Below are positions 16,853 through 26,012 of a stretch of 64,000 nt of DNA, piece by piece (position 1 is the stretch's first letter; every line of letters begins with the position of its first letter). The translations under genes and the position numbers were made by a program. Under the pieces are notes generated by a model. The model was not told where the DNA came from, searched no databases, and was given only the letters and a program-made list of their open reading frames with translations. This stretch comes from Peptococcaceae bacterium UBA5767 (GTDB lineage: Bacteria > Bacillota > TC1 > UBA5767), in contig DIET01000019.1 of NCBI GenBank assembly GCA_002418765.1, positions 34,947 to 98,946 on the forward strand, read 5' to 3'.

Positions 16853-18276
16853 TGCTGTTCTCCTTGTCCCACCATCTCATACTGCGCCATGGCTGGCTGC
16901 GTCTTTTGCAAGGCATCAACAAAGCGCTGAGGCATGAGACCCATGGTAAACAAAATCACCGCCAGAACACCTACCACCAGGATCTGCTGGGCAGAAAAGA
17001 CATTCCTTTTTTGTGGCAACTCTTTCTTTGAAGCCAGATATCCCTCGAAGGCAGGTGACCATAGCTGTAAAAGCCAGCGCATCACGTAGGCCCCTTCCAC
17101 AATGGCTGTGAGCAAAATGATGACGGGCACCCAGATTAGGCCTGTAGAGAAAATGGCCATCACGGCGCTCACCTTGGCAAAAAAACCGAGAAACAAGGGT
17201 ATACCTACCAAGGATAAACTGGCGAGTGAAAAAGCGACTCCCAGCAAGCGGTGATGGTAGAATACACCCTTGAGCACTCCCATAGAAGCATTTCCATAGG
17301 CAGCCGTAACACCCGTGGCCACCCCGTAGAGGATGCTTTTGGCCAGGGCATTGTTAATCAGTAGCAAAATACCTGCCCAAGGTGCACCCAAGGTGAACAT
17401 CATCACTGCCAGACCGGATTGCCCGATGCTGGAAAACGCCAGTGTCTTCAATAAATCCGTCTGTCGGTATGCTGCCAGTTCACCCAAAACAAACGTTGAG
17501 ATAGCCATGACCAAAAGCGTATAACCGGTCAGGGAATGCAATACAATCACTTCATTCATCATCCGGCCAAAGACAAAGCCAAATGCCGGGGCCAAAACAG
17601 CGGCAAAGATGGGGCCTGTCAGGAGATTGGCCTGGCCATAAATATTTTTTGCCCAACTGCTGACGGGTACTAGCTTGAGTTCTACAGCCATACCGAAAAT
17701 CAACAGCATCATCGGAATGAGAGACAATGCGACCGGCAATGACGCCAACCTCATCATGAGTCCCTGCACCACCAGGATGCCGGTATAGGCATAAACCAGA
17801 ACCGTTCCCAGCAGAAAGAATACGCCACTTACGGTGGCAAGAATCAGGTAATGGAAGGTATGGGTAAGCTTGCCATTGGCGGTACTGAGAATGAAAGCAG
17901 CAATGGATACGATCTCGATCATCACAAACAGGTTGAACAAATCATTGGTTAAAAGCATGCCATTCAATCCAGCCAGCATGACCAAAATAACAGGGGTATA
18001 GTTCTTGGCCAAAGGTCTGGCCAGAACGATGATCAAGAGCAGCAGCACTTGTATCAGTAACAATGCAATCAAGGCATACTGGTCGAACAAAAGGCTGATT
18101 CCAAACGGGGGCTCGTAGCCTCCGATGATGGTAAGACCTTGCGGCGCCGCAAAAAGAACGAGCAGATTCATGAGCAAGGTCACCACCAACAGCCCATACT
18201 GGTATGTTTGGGCCACCACAGATACAAAGGCAGCCAGCAAGGGAAGCGCAATGAGCCAGATAATAGACCCCATCAT
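16849..18276 (-). CDS. mrpD: Mrp antiporter subunit D / MbhH-like
   Basis: 475 aa, about 14 membrane helices. Typical of MrpD: FVMIEIVSIAAF (Glu of helix 5), the LKLVPVSSWAKNIYGQA loop and a broken helix ahead of it, and IGQSGLAVM. It should carry part of the proton/sodium path. ATG at 18276 overlaps the MrpC stop; its own stop overlaps the next start. Confidence 0.92.
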   Translation of the reverse strand: MMGSIIWLIALPLLAAFVSVVAQTYQYGLLVVTLLMNLLVLFAAPQGLTIIGGYEPPFGISLLFDQYALIALLLIQVLLLLIIVLARPLAKNYTPVILVMLAGLNGMLLTNDLFNLFVMIEIVSIAAFILSTANGKLTHTFHYLILATVSGVFFLLGTVLVYAYTGILVVQGLMMRLASLPVALSLIPMMLLIFGMAVELKLVPVSSWAKNIYGQANLLTGPIFAAVLAPAFGFVFGRMMNEVIVLHSLTGYTLLVMAISTFVLGELAAYRQTDLLKTLAFSSIGQSGLAVMMFTLGAPWAGILLLINNALAKSILYGVATGVTAAYGNASMGVLKGVFYHHRLLGVAFSLASLSLVGIPLFLGFFAKVSAVMAIFSTGLIWVPVIILLTAIVEGAYVMRWLLQLWSPAFEGYLASKKELPQKRNVFSAQQILVVGVLAVILFTMGLMPQRFVDALQKTQPAMAQYEMVGQGEQQ

Positions 18277-18611
18277 TCTTCACCTCCTATCTCACTGAGA
18301 TCATAGGTGCCATGTTTTTTGTATATGTTTTGTGCCACCACCAAGCCCAGTGCGCTCACCCCAAATCCGATGACGATAGCCGTCAGCACCATCGCCTGAG
18401 GCAAGGGATCCACAAAAGAGAATGCTTGGTTGGGCAGGTCCGCCGTATAGATAGGCGCAAGACCATGAGCCACAAAGCCAATACTGATGATGAAGATGTT
18501 GGCGCCAAGCTCCATGACGTTTAAAGCAATGATCAGCTTGATCATATGCTTGGTGGTCATCAAGCCATAGATCCCAATCAAAATCAGCGCAATGCCGGCA
18601 AATTGGATCAT
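18273..18611 (-). CDS. mrpC: Mrp antiporter subunit C (NuoK-like)
   Basis: 112 aa with three membrane helices, the size and layout of MrpC/MnhC/NuoK. The segment IKLIIALNVMELGANIFII (about 27-45) includes the conserved Glu in the second helix. It overlaps both neighbours by 4 nt in the ATGA style. Confidence 0.92.
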   Translation of the reverse strand: MIQFAGIALILIGIYGLMTTKHMIKLIIALNVMELGANIFIISIGFVAHGLAPIYTADLPNQAFSFVDPLPQAMVLTAIVIGFGVSALGLVVAQNIYKKHGTYDLSEIGGEE

Positions 18612-19351
18612 GATACCACCTCCGTTTTTGAAAAGTCAGCCACAATCCCGGACACCTCGGAACCTACTTTCAGGCCCACCAAAACGTAGACCAGAGGAAT
18701 GATCCCGGCGCTTACCAAATGTCCCAGGGTTCCGGTTGGTAGAAAATTCTGCAAAAACGATCCTGCCACGAACAGGCCTGCCAAGCCCAATAAGATGTAG
18801 AGAGCCCCGGCCGTACTCTCTATCCATTTCAAAGGCTTCAGATTGGACTTGACGGTATCGGAACCGAAATAATGGAGCAAAAAGGCAGTGGCCATCATGC
18901 TGCCACCCGGGAACCCTCCTCCTGGCGTCAGATGGCCATGGGTAAAGATATAGATGCCGGTCAACAGCATCAAGGGAGCAACCATTTTGGCGGCGGTTTT
19001 CAGAATGAAACCGCTGCGCAAGGTGGTGCGGACTCCGCTACCCATTAAGAGGCCTACGCCCAGGGCTGATAGGAAGAGGACTGTGATTTCTCCTAATGTA
19101 TCAAATGATCTGTAGTCCACCACAATGCTGGTCACAATATTGGCTGAGCCGCTTTCTAAGTTTTTGCTTTCGCCAAAAACCAGTGCGCCTCCTTCCCCCA
19201 GAACATCGTTTTGCACAAAGGCGTTGCTCATCCGAAAGGCATCCAATTGAGATGGAGAATGCCAGAAATCCAATCCCTGATCCAGGGCTGTGGTGAGGAA
19301 AAAAGCCAAGACGAGGATAAGGAATAAACTAACGAGTTTCTTCATTTTCAT
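18608..19351 (-). CDS. mrpB: MbhE-MrpB fusion-type subunit
   Basis: 247 aa. Residues about 1-95 resemble the MbhE-type module (one helix, then SIVVDYRSFDTLGEI, which is highly characteristic). Residues about 110-240 are MnhB/MrpB with the LTPGGGFPGGSMMATA motif (about 146-161). The gene therefore joins a piece of the MrpA C-terminal region to MrpB, as in Mbh and Mbx operons. The start ATG at 19351 overlaps the end of the preceding gene by 23 nt. Confidence 0.88.
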   Translation of the reverse strand: MKMKKLVSLFLILVLAFFLTTALDQGLDFWHSPSQLDAFRMSNAFVQNDVLGEGGALVFGESKNLESGSANIVTSIVVDYRSFDTLGEITVLFLSALGVGLLMGSGVRTTLRSGFILKTAAKMVAPLMLLTGIYIFTHGHLTPGGGFPGGSMMATAFLLHYFGSDTVKSNLKPLKWIESTAGALYILLGLAGLFVAGSFLQNFLPTGTLGHLVSAGIIPLVYVLVGLKVGSEVSGIVADFSKTEVVS

Positions 19352-19595
19352 TCTCCTTAGGCAACATTTTTTTTATGGCAACCACGAAGACGAAGGTGAC
19401 CAAACCGGAGCCAATCACGGCCTCTGTCAAGGCCACATCTGGCGCGCGCATCAGGGCAAAGGCCACGACCGCCAGCATGCTAAGAAGCGACAGACGCACG
19501 ATGGCCGCCCAAATATTTTCTGTGACCACACAAGCCACGGCACCGATGATGAGAACAATTCCCACGATCCATTCCAAAACAAGTAGGATACTCAT
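19329..19595 (-). CDS. MbhD-like subunit (DUF4040, MrpA C-terminal piece)
   Basis: 88 aa, three membrane helices. The run DVALTEAVIGSGLVTFVFV (about 53-71) is the signature of the DUF4040/MbhD domain, which is the C-terminal part of MrpA in true Mrp antiporters. Here MrpA is split into stand-alone genes, as in respiratory complexes rather than free antiporters. Confidence 0.87.
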   Translation of the reverse strand: MSILLVLEWIVGIVLIIGAVACVVTENIWAAIVRLSLLSMLAVVAFALMRAPDVALTEAVIGSGLVTFVFVVAIKKMLPKENENEETR

Positions 19596-19924
19596 GCCTG
19601 GTCCTCCTTTCTGGATGGTAGCGAAAAGTCATCCATCAGAGTTCCTTCCACCGGTTTCACGCCTTGGATGAAGGCATTGCGAAGCAAGGTTGAACTGCCG
19701 ATGGGATTGGTGACCACAATAAAGACCATAATCAACAATAGCCTGGGAATCCAGTCCGGATGCAGGATCATCAGACCCAATATCGTGGATAAAGTGCCCA
19801 GCGTAGTCGCCTTGGTGCCTGCTTGCGCCCGGTTGTATACATCGGGCATGCGCAATATACCCAGACCGCCGAGGCCGTAAAAAAGACCTCCCACTATGAT
19901 CAATCCACCTGCGATGATTGTCAT
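19592..19924 (-). CDS. mrpG: Mrp antiporter subunit G
   Basis: 110 aa, three membrane helices, MnhG/PhaG family. The motifs GGLGILRMPDVYNRAQAGTKA (about 19-39, overlapping the family signature RMPDxYxRxxAxTK) and TNPIGSSTLLRNA near the end are diagnostic. Overlaps its neighbours by 4 nt. Confidence 0.92.
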   Translation of the reverse strand: MTIIAGGLIIVGGLFYGLGGLGILRMPDVYNRAQAGTKATTLGTLSTILGLMILHPDWIPRLLLIMVFIVVTNPIGSSTLLRNAFIQGVKPVEGTLMDDFSLPSRKEDQA

Positions 19925-20172
19925 TTTGCACCTCCGATATATTTCGAAAAGACAATGGTTTCCATGAAAGCCAAAATCGCAAAGACAAGGGCGATGTCCA
20001 AGTACAGCGAACTTTGAAGCAAATGAGAAATGACAAGCAGCACGCCGACCAAAATGATATTCACCGTATCTAGGCCCACGATCCGATCAAAAGCACTTGG
20101 TCCTTTCATGAGCCGATATCCGCCGCTTGCCAGTCCCAAAGCCACCAGAACGAAAAATATGATCTCCATCAT
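19921..20172 (-). CDS. mrpF: Mrp antiporter subunit F
   Basis: 83 aa, three membrane helices. GPSAFDRIVGLDTVNI (about 24-39) is the MrpF signature (DRivalD-type). Overlaps MrpE and MrpG by 4 nt each. Confidence 0.92.
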   Translation of the reverse strand: MMEIIFFVLVALGLASGGYRLMKGPSAFDRIVGLDTVNIILVGVLLVISHLLQSSLYLDIALVFAILAFMETIVFSKYIGGAK

Positions 20173-20660
20173 GAAAATATCCTCCCCAACACGCGTTCAA
20201 ACGGTTCACTGACGGCCAACGGGTTTACGTTTCCGTCGACTCGTTGAACGTCGATCCAATGTACATACAGATGATTTTCATCTGCATCCAGAGTAATGGT
20301 TCCGGGCGTCAAGGTGATGGAATTGGCCAACATCAGTTTGGCCTGATCCCCTTTTAGTTTTGTGGGCACCTTCACAAATCCAGGGTTGATGGGAAGCTTG
20401 GGATGCAGCACCCTGACCATGACATCGATGTTTGCTCTAATGAGTTCTATCACAAACACGGGCAAATAAAAAATTAGAAACAACAGCATTCTAATCAGCC
20501 ACTTGGCGTTCAGTACATAAAGGGAAGATTGACCGAAGACAAAGGCCACCACGGCCGAAACGATCGTCCCCAGAATCAACTCTTCCCAAGTGGCTCCGGC
20601 CAGCAGTATCCATACCACCAGGCTAGCCACAAACAGTCCCAACCACTTTCTTGCCTTCAT
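20169..20660 (-). CDS. mrpE: Mrp antiporter subunit E
   Basis: 163 aa with two or three N-terminal membrane helices and a soluble tail. The family pattern is clear: ELIRANIDVMVRVLHP (about 72-87), ANSITLTPGTITLD (about 111-124) and LYVHWID. The start ATG at 20660 overlaps the regulator's stop, so the regulator is the first gene of the operon. Confidence 0.92.
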   Translation of the reverse strand: MKARKWLGLFVASLVVWILLAGATWEELILGTIVSAVVAFVFGQSSLYVLNAKWLIRMLLFLIFYLPVFVIELIRANIDVMVRVLHPKLPINPGFVKVPTKLKGDQAKLMLANSITLTPGTITLDADENHLYVHWIDVQRVDGNVNPLAVSEPFERVLGRIFS

Positions 20661-20992
20661 TTTTGCTCCTCACTTTCCATCATTTCAAGAACATCTTTCA
20701 AATAATGCTCCATCATCAACTGAATATCCGGATCAATGATGTGGTACGCAATTTCAACGCCATTTCGATTTCCTGCGATGATACCCTGGGATTTCAACTT
20801 GGACACATGCTGCGATATGGTTGATTGTGGCAATGCCAATCTTCGCTGCAGTTCCGTAACATTGCAGCCCTTCGTTTGCATGAGACAGCTGATGATACAT
20901 AGACGCGCCGGGTGGGCAATCGCTTTCAAGACTTCTGCTTTTTGGCTCAACAATTTTCTTCTTTCATCCAGACTCAATGTTTGTTCTCCCAT
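20657..20992 (-). CDS. ArsR-family regulator heading the Mrp/Mbx-like operon
   Basis: 111 aa winged-helix DNA-binding protein. The helix-turn-helix lies at about 45-65 (NVTELQRRLALPQSTISQHV). Three cysteines in CIISCLMQTKGC (about 33-44) sit just before it, a position where ArsR proteins place metal or thiol sensors. In Pyrococcus the ArsR-like SurR controls Mbh and Mbx through a redox CxxC, so a redox or sulfur input is a reasonable guess. No strong ribosome site precedes ATG 20992. It is translationally coupled to mrpE and probably autoregulates through the palindrome upstream. Confidence 0.8.
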   Translation of the reverse strand: MGEQTLSLDERRKLLSQKAEVLKAIAHPARLCIISCLMQTKGCNVTELQRRLALPQSTISQHVSKLKSQGIIAGNRNGVEIAYHIIDPDIQLMMEHYLKDVLEMMESEEQK

Positions 20993-21005
20993 CTGTAAAA
21001 CATAT

Positions 21006-21043
21006 TATTCGAATATACGAAATATTGGATATAGATAGTATAC
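21006..21043 (-). promoter_or_regulatory. probable operon promoter and regulator site
   Basis: A TATACT -10 (21038-21043, minus strand) with only a weak -35 upstream. Between it and the start codon lies the perfect 10-bp palindrome TATTCGAATA (21006-21015) within a larger imperfect inverted repeat, a plausible operator for the ArsR-type protein. Confidence 0.45.
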
Positions 21044-21265
21044 CTCATGGTTCTTGTCTTGAAAACTCTTTTCTTCTCTTTTGATGTAAAACCTGAAACC
21101 TGCTATTTTTCATGGTAATTTCTCTTCTTTTGCTTTAGGATAGGAATGAACGATTTTTCTCATCACTACGTTTCAGGTATGACATGCTAAATACTGTCTC
21201 CCTCGTTTGTGCTGATTCGTATTGAAAAGCCAAGTCTCAAAAAAATTTCAGAAAGCAGGTTTAAG

Positions 21266-24127
21266 ATGAAAATCAAAGCCAACAGCATCCTATGGTCCCT
21301 TCTCACTTTTGTTGTACTTTTTTCTATCTTAAACACTCCTGGCTTGAAGGCTTATGCCGGGCCACAAGAAAAAGGAATTTACCAAAGCGCCACAGAATAT
21401 GACTATCCTCCGTTTTCTGTTGTTACGGATGGAAAAGCGGATGGCTTCTCCGTAGAGTTATTGCAGGCGGTGGCCCAGGAAATGGATCTAGAGATCACGT
21501 TCAAGGTGGACCACTGGGATACGATCAAAAAGGAACTGGAAGAAGGAGCCTTGGACGTGCTGCCTCTGGTCGGCTATTCAGAGGAACGTGATGAATATTT
21601 TGATTTCACGGTCCCTTATATTGTGATGCGCGGCAATATTTTTGTTCGTAAGAGTAACGCAGAAATCCAGTCGGAAGACGATTTGTATGGCAAAGAAATC
21701 ATTGTCATGAAAGGTGACAATTCGCAGGAATACGCTGAAATGATGGCTTTTACCGACAACCTGATCCTGGTGGATACCTATGCCGAGGCTTTTGAGCTGT
21801 TGAGCTCCGGACAGCATGATGCCGTTCTGGCCCAGAGTCTTGTAGGACAGAAATTGATCAACGATTTGCAAATTTCCAACATTGAGGCTGTGACGCGCAT
21901 GGCAGACAATGGCGTAGATAGAATCAAAGTCTCGCTGGAAGGGTTTGAGCAAAAATTCAGTTTTGCTGTCCAAGAGGGCAACAAAGAGCTCCTGGCGAAA
22001 CTCAATGAAGGCCTGGCCATCGTATCTGAAAACGGGACGTATGAGTCTCTCTATCTCAAATGGTTTCCCTTTCTGATTGATACGACACTGGAGTACCGAC
22101 AGATCGGTCTTTATTTTGCGGGTGCACTGCTCGCCGTAGCGGGCGTATTGCTGTTTCTATCTATTTACATGATCAAAAAAGAAGTCAAAAGACAGACGGC
22201 GAAATTAAAAAACAATGTACTCAGAAATTCAATCATGTTCCATGTGATGAACCAGGAATACGATTCCATTCATAATTGGTTGGATTATGTCTTGCATGAG
22301 ATCATCAAGATGACCGACAGCCAATTTGGCTATATCTATTTGTTTGATGAAAAAACAAATGAACTCACGCTCAATTCATGGTCAACCGGGGTGATGGACG
22401 AGTGCCTAATGGCTGAAAAACAAACTGTTTATCATCTGGAAGAAACAGGTATCTGGGGCGAGGTCATGAGGCAGAGAAAGTCCTTGGTTATCAATGATTT
22501 TCACAAGCCCCATCCTCTGAAAAAGGGATACCCTGAGGGTCATGTCCCGCTGGATCGCTGGATGGCAGTCCCCATTTTTGAAGATGGCAAGATTGTGGCC
22601 ACCGTGGGTCTGGGCAACAAACCAGATGTGTATGACGACAATGACATCCATCAGGTCACGACACTAATGAGTGGGGTCTGGAATATGATGGAAAGAACCA
22701 AATACCGAGAGCAGCTTGAGGTAGAGAGAAACAAATACCTATCCACTTTGATATCTATTGGAGACGGCGTCATGGTTGTCGGAATAGATGAGAAAATCGA
22801 GATGATCAACAAGGTTTGCGCCGATATGACGGGGTGGTCGGAAGAGGAAGCCAAAGGAATGCATTATAAGGATGTGTTTAGGCTGTCTCATGAGAATCCG
22901 GATTATGATATGGTAGATCCAGTTCAGGAAGTTCTGCAATCTGGTATTGCCTGTGAGCTGAGCAATCATGCCATCTTGACATCCAAGGATGGTACGATCC
23001 ACATGCTGGAGGACAGTGCTTCCGCTGTGAAAAACACACACGATGACATGCTGGGCGTGGTGCTGGTCTTCCGGGATGTGACGCAGAAACGCAATCAACG
23101 AAGGCAGATCGAGTATCTGAGTTTTCATGATTCGCTCACAGGTCTTTACAACAGACGATTCTTTGAAGAGGAAATCAACCGGCTGGATACCCCGAGAAAT
23201 TATCCGCTGACCATCATCATGGCTGATCTGAATGGTCTGAAACTGACCAATGACGCCTTTGGACACCGTGAAGGAGATATACTCTTAAAACAAACAGCCG
23301 AACTATTTAGAACCTATCTTAGAGCAGAAGATATCGCAGCCAGATGGGGCGGCGATGAGTTTGCCATCCTGATGCCCCAGACGACTGCGGAGGATGCGGA
23401 AAAAATAGTCAAGAGGATCGTACAGGGTGGGGAAAAACTGAATACAGACAAGGGCATTTTGTCCATCGCCTTTGGTTGGGAAACCAAAACGGACAGTTCC
23501 ATGGATCTAGAACGAGTGTTTACGGATGCCGAAGCCCATATGTACAAAAAGAAGATCAGTGAGAGCCAGGGTGTGCGGGGATTGACCATCAAGACCATCA
23601 TCAACACACTGTTTGAAAAAAGTCCCAGAGAGGAAAGCCACTCGAAACGCGTCAAGGAACTGGCCATCAAGATAGCCGAAGCCATGCAGCTTTCGCAACA
23701 TCAGATTGATGATATCGCGACCTTGGGATTGTTGCATGACATAGGCAAAATCATCGTTTCAGGGGAGATTCTTGAAAAACCGGATCGATTGACCAAAGAA
23801 GAATTTGAGGAGATCAAAAAGCATCCTGCCATCGGCTACCGGATGCTGACGGCCACCAATGAATTTGCGAGTATCGCAGAAGGGGTTTTAAGTCACCATG
23901 AACGCTGGGATGGCAAGGGTTATCCAAAAGGCATCAAAGAAAATGAGATCCCTCTCGAGGCCAGGATTATCGCCATTGCTGATGCCTACGACGCCATGAC
24001 CTCATCAAGGCCCTACAGAAAGAATGGTCTGTCATTGGAAAAGGCCAGACAAGAATTGATGGATTGTGCGGGTACCCAGTTTGACCCTGATATTGTCCGT
24101 CTCATTATGGAGCAGAATCTTTTATAG
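21266..24127 (+). CDS. SBP3-GAF-PAS-GGDEF-HD-GYP c-di-GMP enzyme
   Basis: 953-residue membrane sensor that may both make and degrade c-di-GMP. ATG at 21266 is chosen because a signal peptide follows (about 1-32); a GTG upstream has no ribosome site. Order: family-3 solute-binding domain (about 35-275), membrane helix (about 278-300), GAF domain (about 325-475), PAS domain (about 485-610), GGDEF domain (RWGGDEF about 693-699, with inhibitory RxxD as RAED five residues earlier), and HD-GYP domain (HDIGK about 825, HHERWDGKGYP about 877). All catalytic motifs are intact. The amino-acid-type binding domain suggests an extracellular small-molecule input. It could set c-di-GMP for the riboswitches at 6.9-7.5 kb. 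Confidence 0.92.
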   Translation: MKIKANSILWSLLTFVVLFSILNTPGLKAYAGPQEKGIYQSATEYDYPPFSVVTDGKADGFSVELLQAVAQEMDLEITFKVDHWDTIKKELEEGALDVLPLVGYSEERDEYFDFTVPYIVMRGNIFVRKSNAEIQSEDDLYGKEIIVMKGDNSQEYAEMMAFTDNLILVDTYAEAFELLSSGQHDAVLAQSLVGQKLINDLQISNIEAVTRMADNGVDRIKVSLEGFEQKFSFAVQEGNKELLAKLNEGLAIVSENGTYESLYLKWFPFLIDTTLEYRQIGLYFAGALLAVAGVLLFLSIYMIKKEVKRQTAKLKNNVLRNSIMFHVMNQEYDSIHNWLDYVLHEIIKMTDSQFGYIYLFDEKTNELTLNSWSTGVMDECLMAEKQTVYHLEETGIWGEVMRQRKSLVINDFHKPHPLKKGYPEGHVPLDRWMAVPIFEDGKIVATVGLGNKPDVYDDNDIHQVTTLMSGVWNMMERTKYREQLEVERNKYLSTLISIGDGVMVVGIDEKIEMINKVCADMTGWSEEEAKGMHYKDVFRLSHENPDYDMVDPVQEVLQSGIACELSNHAILTSKDGTIHMLEDSASAVKNTHDDMLGVVLVFRDVTQKRNQRRQIEYLSFHDSLTGLYNRRFFEEEINRLDTPRNYPLTIIMADLNGLKLTNDAFGHREGDILLKQTAELFRTYLRAEDIAARWGGDEFAILMPQTTAEDAEKIVKRIVQGGEKLNTDKGILSIAFGWETKTDSSMDLERVFTDAEAHMYKKKISESQGVRGLTIKTIINTLFEKSPREESHSKRVKELAIKIAEAMQLSQHQIDDIATLGLLHDIGKIIVSGEILEKPDRLTKEEFEEIKKHPAIGYRMLTATNEFASIAEGVLSHHERWDGKGYPKGIKENEIPLEARIIAIADAYDAMTSSRPYRKNGLSLEKARQELMDCAGTQFDPDIVRLIMEQNLL

Positions 24128-24195
24128 CATCGTAAATATCCACGGAAGCAGAGAAAAGAAGCGAGATACACAGTTTAAATCATAAGGAGGAGATT

Positions 24196-24330
24196 ATGGC
24201 CAGTCTGATACCTGTAAAATTGATTGTATTGTTCGTGTCATTGGTGATTCCAGCAATGATATTGTATTTCATCATAAAGGCAGCGATAAAAAATGCCATC
24301 AAAGAACTAAAAAATGAAAACATACTATAA
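24196..24330 (+). CDS. 44-aa membrane protein downstream of the c-di-GMP enzyme
   Basis: Small gene with a textbook ribosome site (AAGGAGG, 5 nt, ATG) 68 nt after the c-di-GMP enzyme. It encodes one hydrophobic helix (about residues 8-30) and a basic-polar cytoplasmic tail. No family is recognised. Its position suggests co-transcription with, and possibly modulation of, the upstream sensor. Confidence 0.7.
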   Translation: MASLIPVKLIVLFVSLVIPAMILYFIIKAAIKNAIKELKNENIL

Positions 24331-24412
24331 TGAAGAGCTAAATTTCATGTTCCCTGCATTTCATCAGGTTCCACAATCATGCCTGATGCTGGACGGCTGA
24401 CGCAGGAAAACA

Positions 24413-26011
24413 TCAAACCAGAAGCGAAGGTGTTTCTTCTCGGCAATAGGTGAGCCAGTCCCCGTTTTCTATCATGCTTTCTTTGGCCAACGTCAGGAAA
24501 ACTTTCTTTTTTTGGATCCCAGGATGATCGTACAGGTCCAGCGCCACTTGATACAAGGCCATCATTTTGTCATGATCGGCAATCTTTCTTTTCAAGGAAA
24601 GTTTGCCGTAATAATTGCTTGTGAATACGGCGGCAGCAGAAATCACGCCCATGAAAATATCAAAAATCCGGGGCAGGAGAACCGCTTCTTTCGAGACCAT
24701 GAGTCCTGGGTCATGAAAAATTCGCAAAACAAAGACCAAGAGAAAAGACAATAGAGAAGCCCCCCACATGACTTTTTTCGTCATGGATTGGAGTGCTTCT
24801 TTTTTGATGTCCCCTTTTCGCTTTCGTTGGTGATATGTCAACTGCTCCCCCATCCATACGGTTTTCAATTCATTCTCAGTGAGAACCGCCTTTTCATGCG
24901 GGCCCACCAACAAGGCGGTTACGGCGTCACGAATCCAAACATTCTTCGGATGATTGGGCCAAGTTAAGCTTTCGCAGATGTTTTGTTGGATACCCACCAA
25001 TTCCAGGTAAAGCTGTATCCTAATGCTTTCGGACAACGCCCGGTATTCCAGATAGCGACTTTGGAATTGACCGTTCTTGGTTCTTTGAAATACACACACC
25101 ATGACAACAAGCAAGGCCCCATAGATCATCAAGTAAGCGCTGTGATTCAACTGATTGTACATAAGGAAGGACAACACCATCAGGACACCCAAGATGGAAA
25201 TCTGCAACATAGAATGCAAGTATTTGTCTCTATACAGGACAGACAATGCATCCGCCTGTTGAAAGTGCTGGTGCATGGTTAGCGATATGGGACCCATATG
25301 AGAAATGGTTTCTTCGTCCAAAAACGAAGAGAAAGAGGTCATCTTCAGGCTGCCTGCATCTCTGTTGAACCGTTCCAAATGCACCAAGGCATCCTGAAAA
25401 ACCCCCGTTTGGTTTTCCAAAATTTGGACGGAGTAGGCCTCATCCAAGACAAGATTGCTCCTTCTGGGCGTATTGATCTGCAGCACAACGCCGTCGCTCA
25501 TCGCTTTGAATGGAGAATCATCACAAGCATAGGTGGGATGCAGCATAAACTCTACCACGGCTCCCGTACCACAAGTGCTGGCGTCGTTTAGATTTCCGTC
25601 CCAAAGAGCCAACAACAGATGACTTGAGGAGGCAATGTAGATTCCAGTTTGGCGGTAGCCATAATCCCGGCCCTCGCGCTGTTTCTTTTCCCTGTCTGGC
25701 GCCACGAATACGTCTTTGGCCTTGTCAAGCAAGGCATAAAGAGACGCAAGGGCATCTCCTGAAAAGTCCTTTTCATATTCACAAAGAGCCATGGGAAGCG
25801 GTACGATCAACTCCATTTCCAACTCCAAAGCAATGCGGGCGCACAGCTGGTCGGCTCCCTCCGCCAGGCTGTTGAGCATCCGTAAGGGAGTATGCTGGCA
25901 TTGGGTTTTCAGTTGTATAAGCTGACGGCGCACCACGTCTTCCAATAATCCAGCATCCTCCGTGAGGATATCCCGGTGACCCGTGACCCCGATAATCAAT
26001 GGTATGGCCAT
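24413..26011 (-). CDS. SLOG-domain protein with four membrane helices
   Basis: 532 aa from ATG at 26011 (GAGGGG upstream), one nucleotide after the TIR gene's stop. The N-terminus is a Rossmann-like nucleotide-binding domain of the SLOG superfamily: GVTGHRD (about 8-14), NSLAEGADQL (about 52-61) and a later HLLLALWDG strand, ending with the TGAVVEF segment. From about 265 there are two pairs of membrane helices (about 268-310 and 430-490) separated by a helical region, the layout of SLATT-type effectors. In Thoeris, SLOG domains sense the product of TIR enzymes. By analogy this protein could be the membrane-acting effector of the adjacent TIR protein; not demonstrated. Confidence 0.75.
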   Translation of the reverse strand: MAIPLIIGVTGHRDILTEDAGLLEDVVRRQLIQLKTQCQHTPLRMLNSLAEGADQLCARIALELEMELIVPLPMALCEYEKDFSGDALASLYALLDKAKDVFVAPDREKKQREGRDYGYRQTGIYIASSSHLLLALWDGNLNDASTCGTGAVVEFMLHPTYACDDSPFKAMSDGVVLQINTPRRSNLVLDEAYSVQILENQTGVFQDALVHLERFNRDAGSLKMTSFSSFLDEETISHMGPISLTMHQHFQQADALSVLYRDKYLHSMLQISILGVLMVLSFLMYNQLNHSAYLMIYGALLVVMVCVFQRTKNGQFQSRYLEYRALSESIRIQLYLELVGIQQNICESLTWPNHPKNVWIRDAVTALLVGPHEKAVLTENELKTVWMGEQLTYHQRKRKGDIKKEALQSMTKKVMWGASLLSFLLVFVLRIFHDPGLMVSKEAVLLPRIFDIFMGVISAAAVFTSNYYGKLSLKRKIADHDKMMALYQVALDLYDHPGIQKKKVFLTLAKESMIENGDWLTYCREETPSLLV

Positions 26012-26012
26012 G

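Noticed and set aside
15032..20660. A free-standing Mrp Na+/H+ antiporter
   Set aside because: MrpA is split and the transcript continues into NuoH, B, C and D-like genes.
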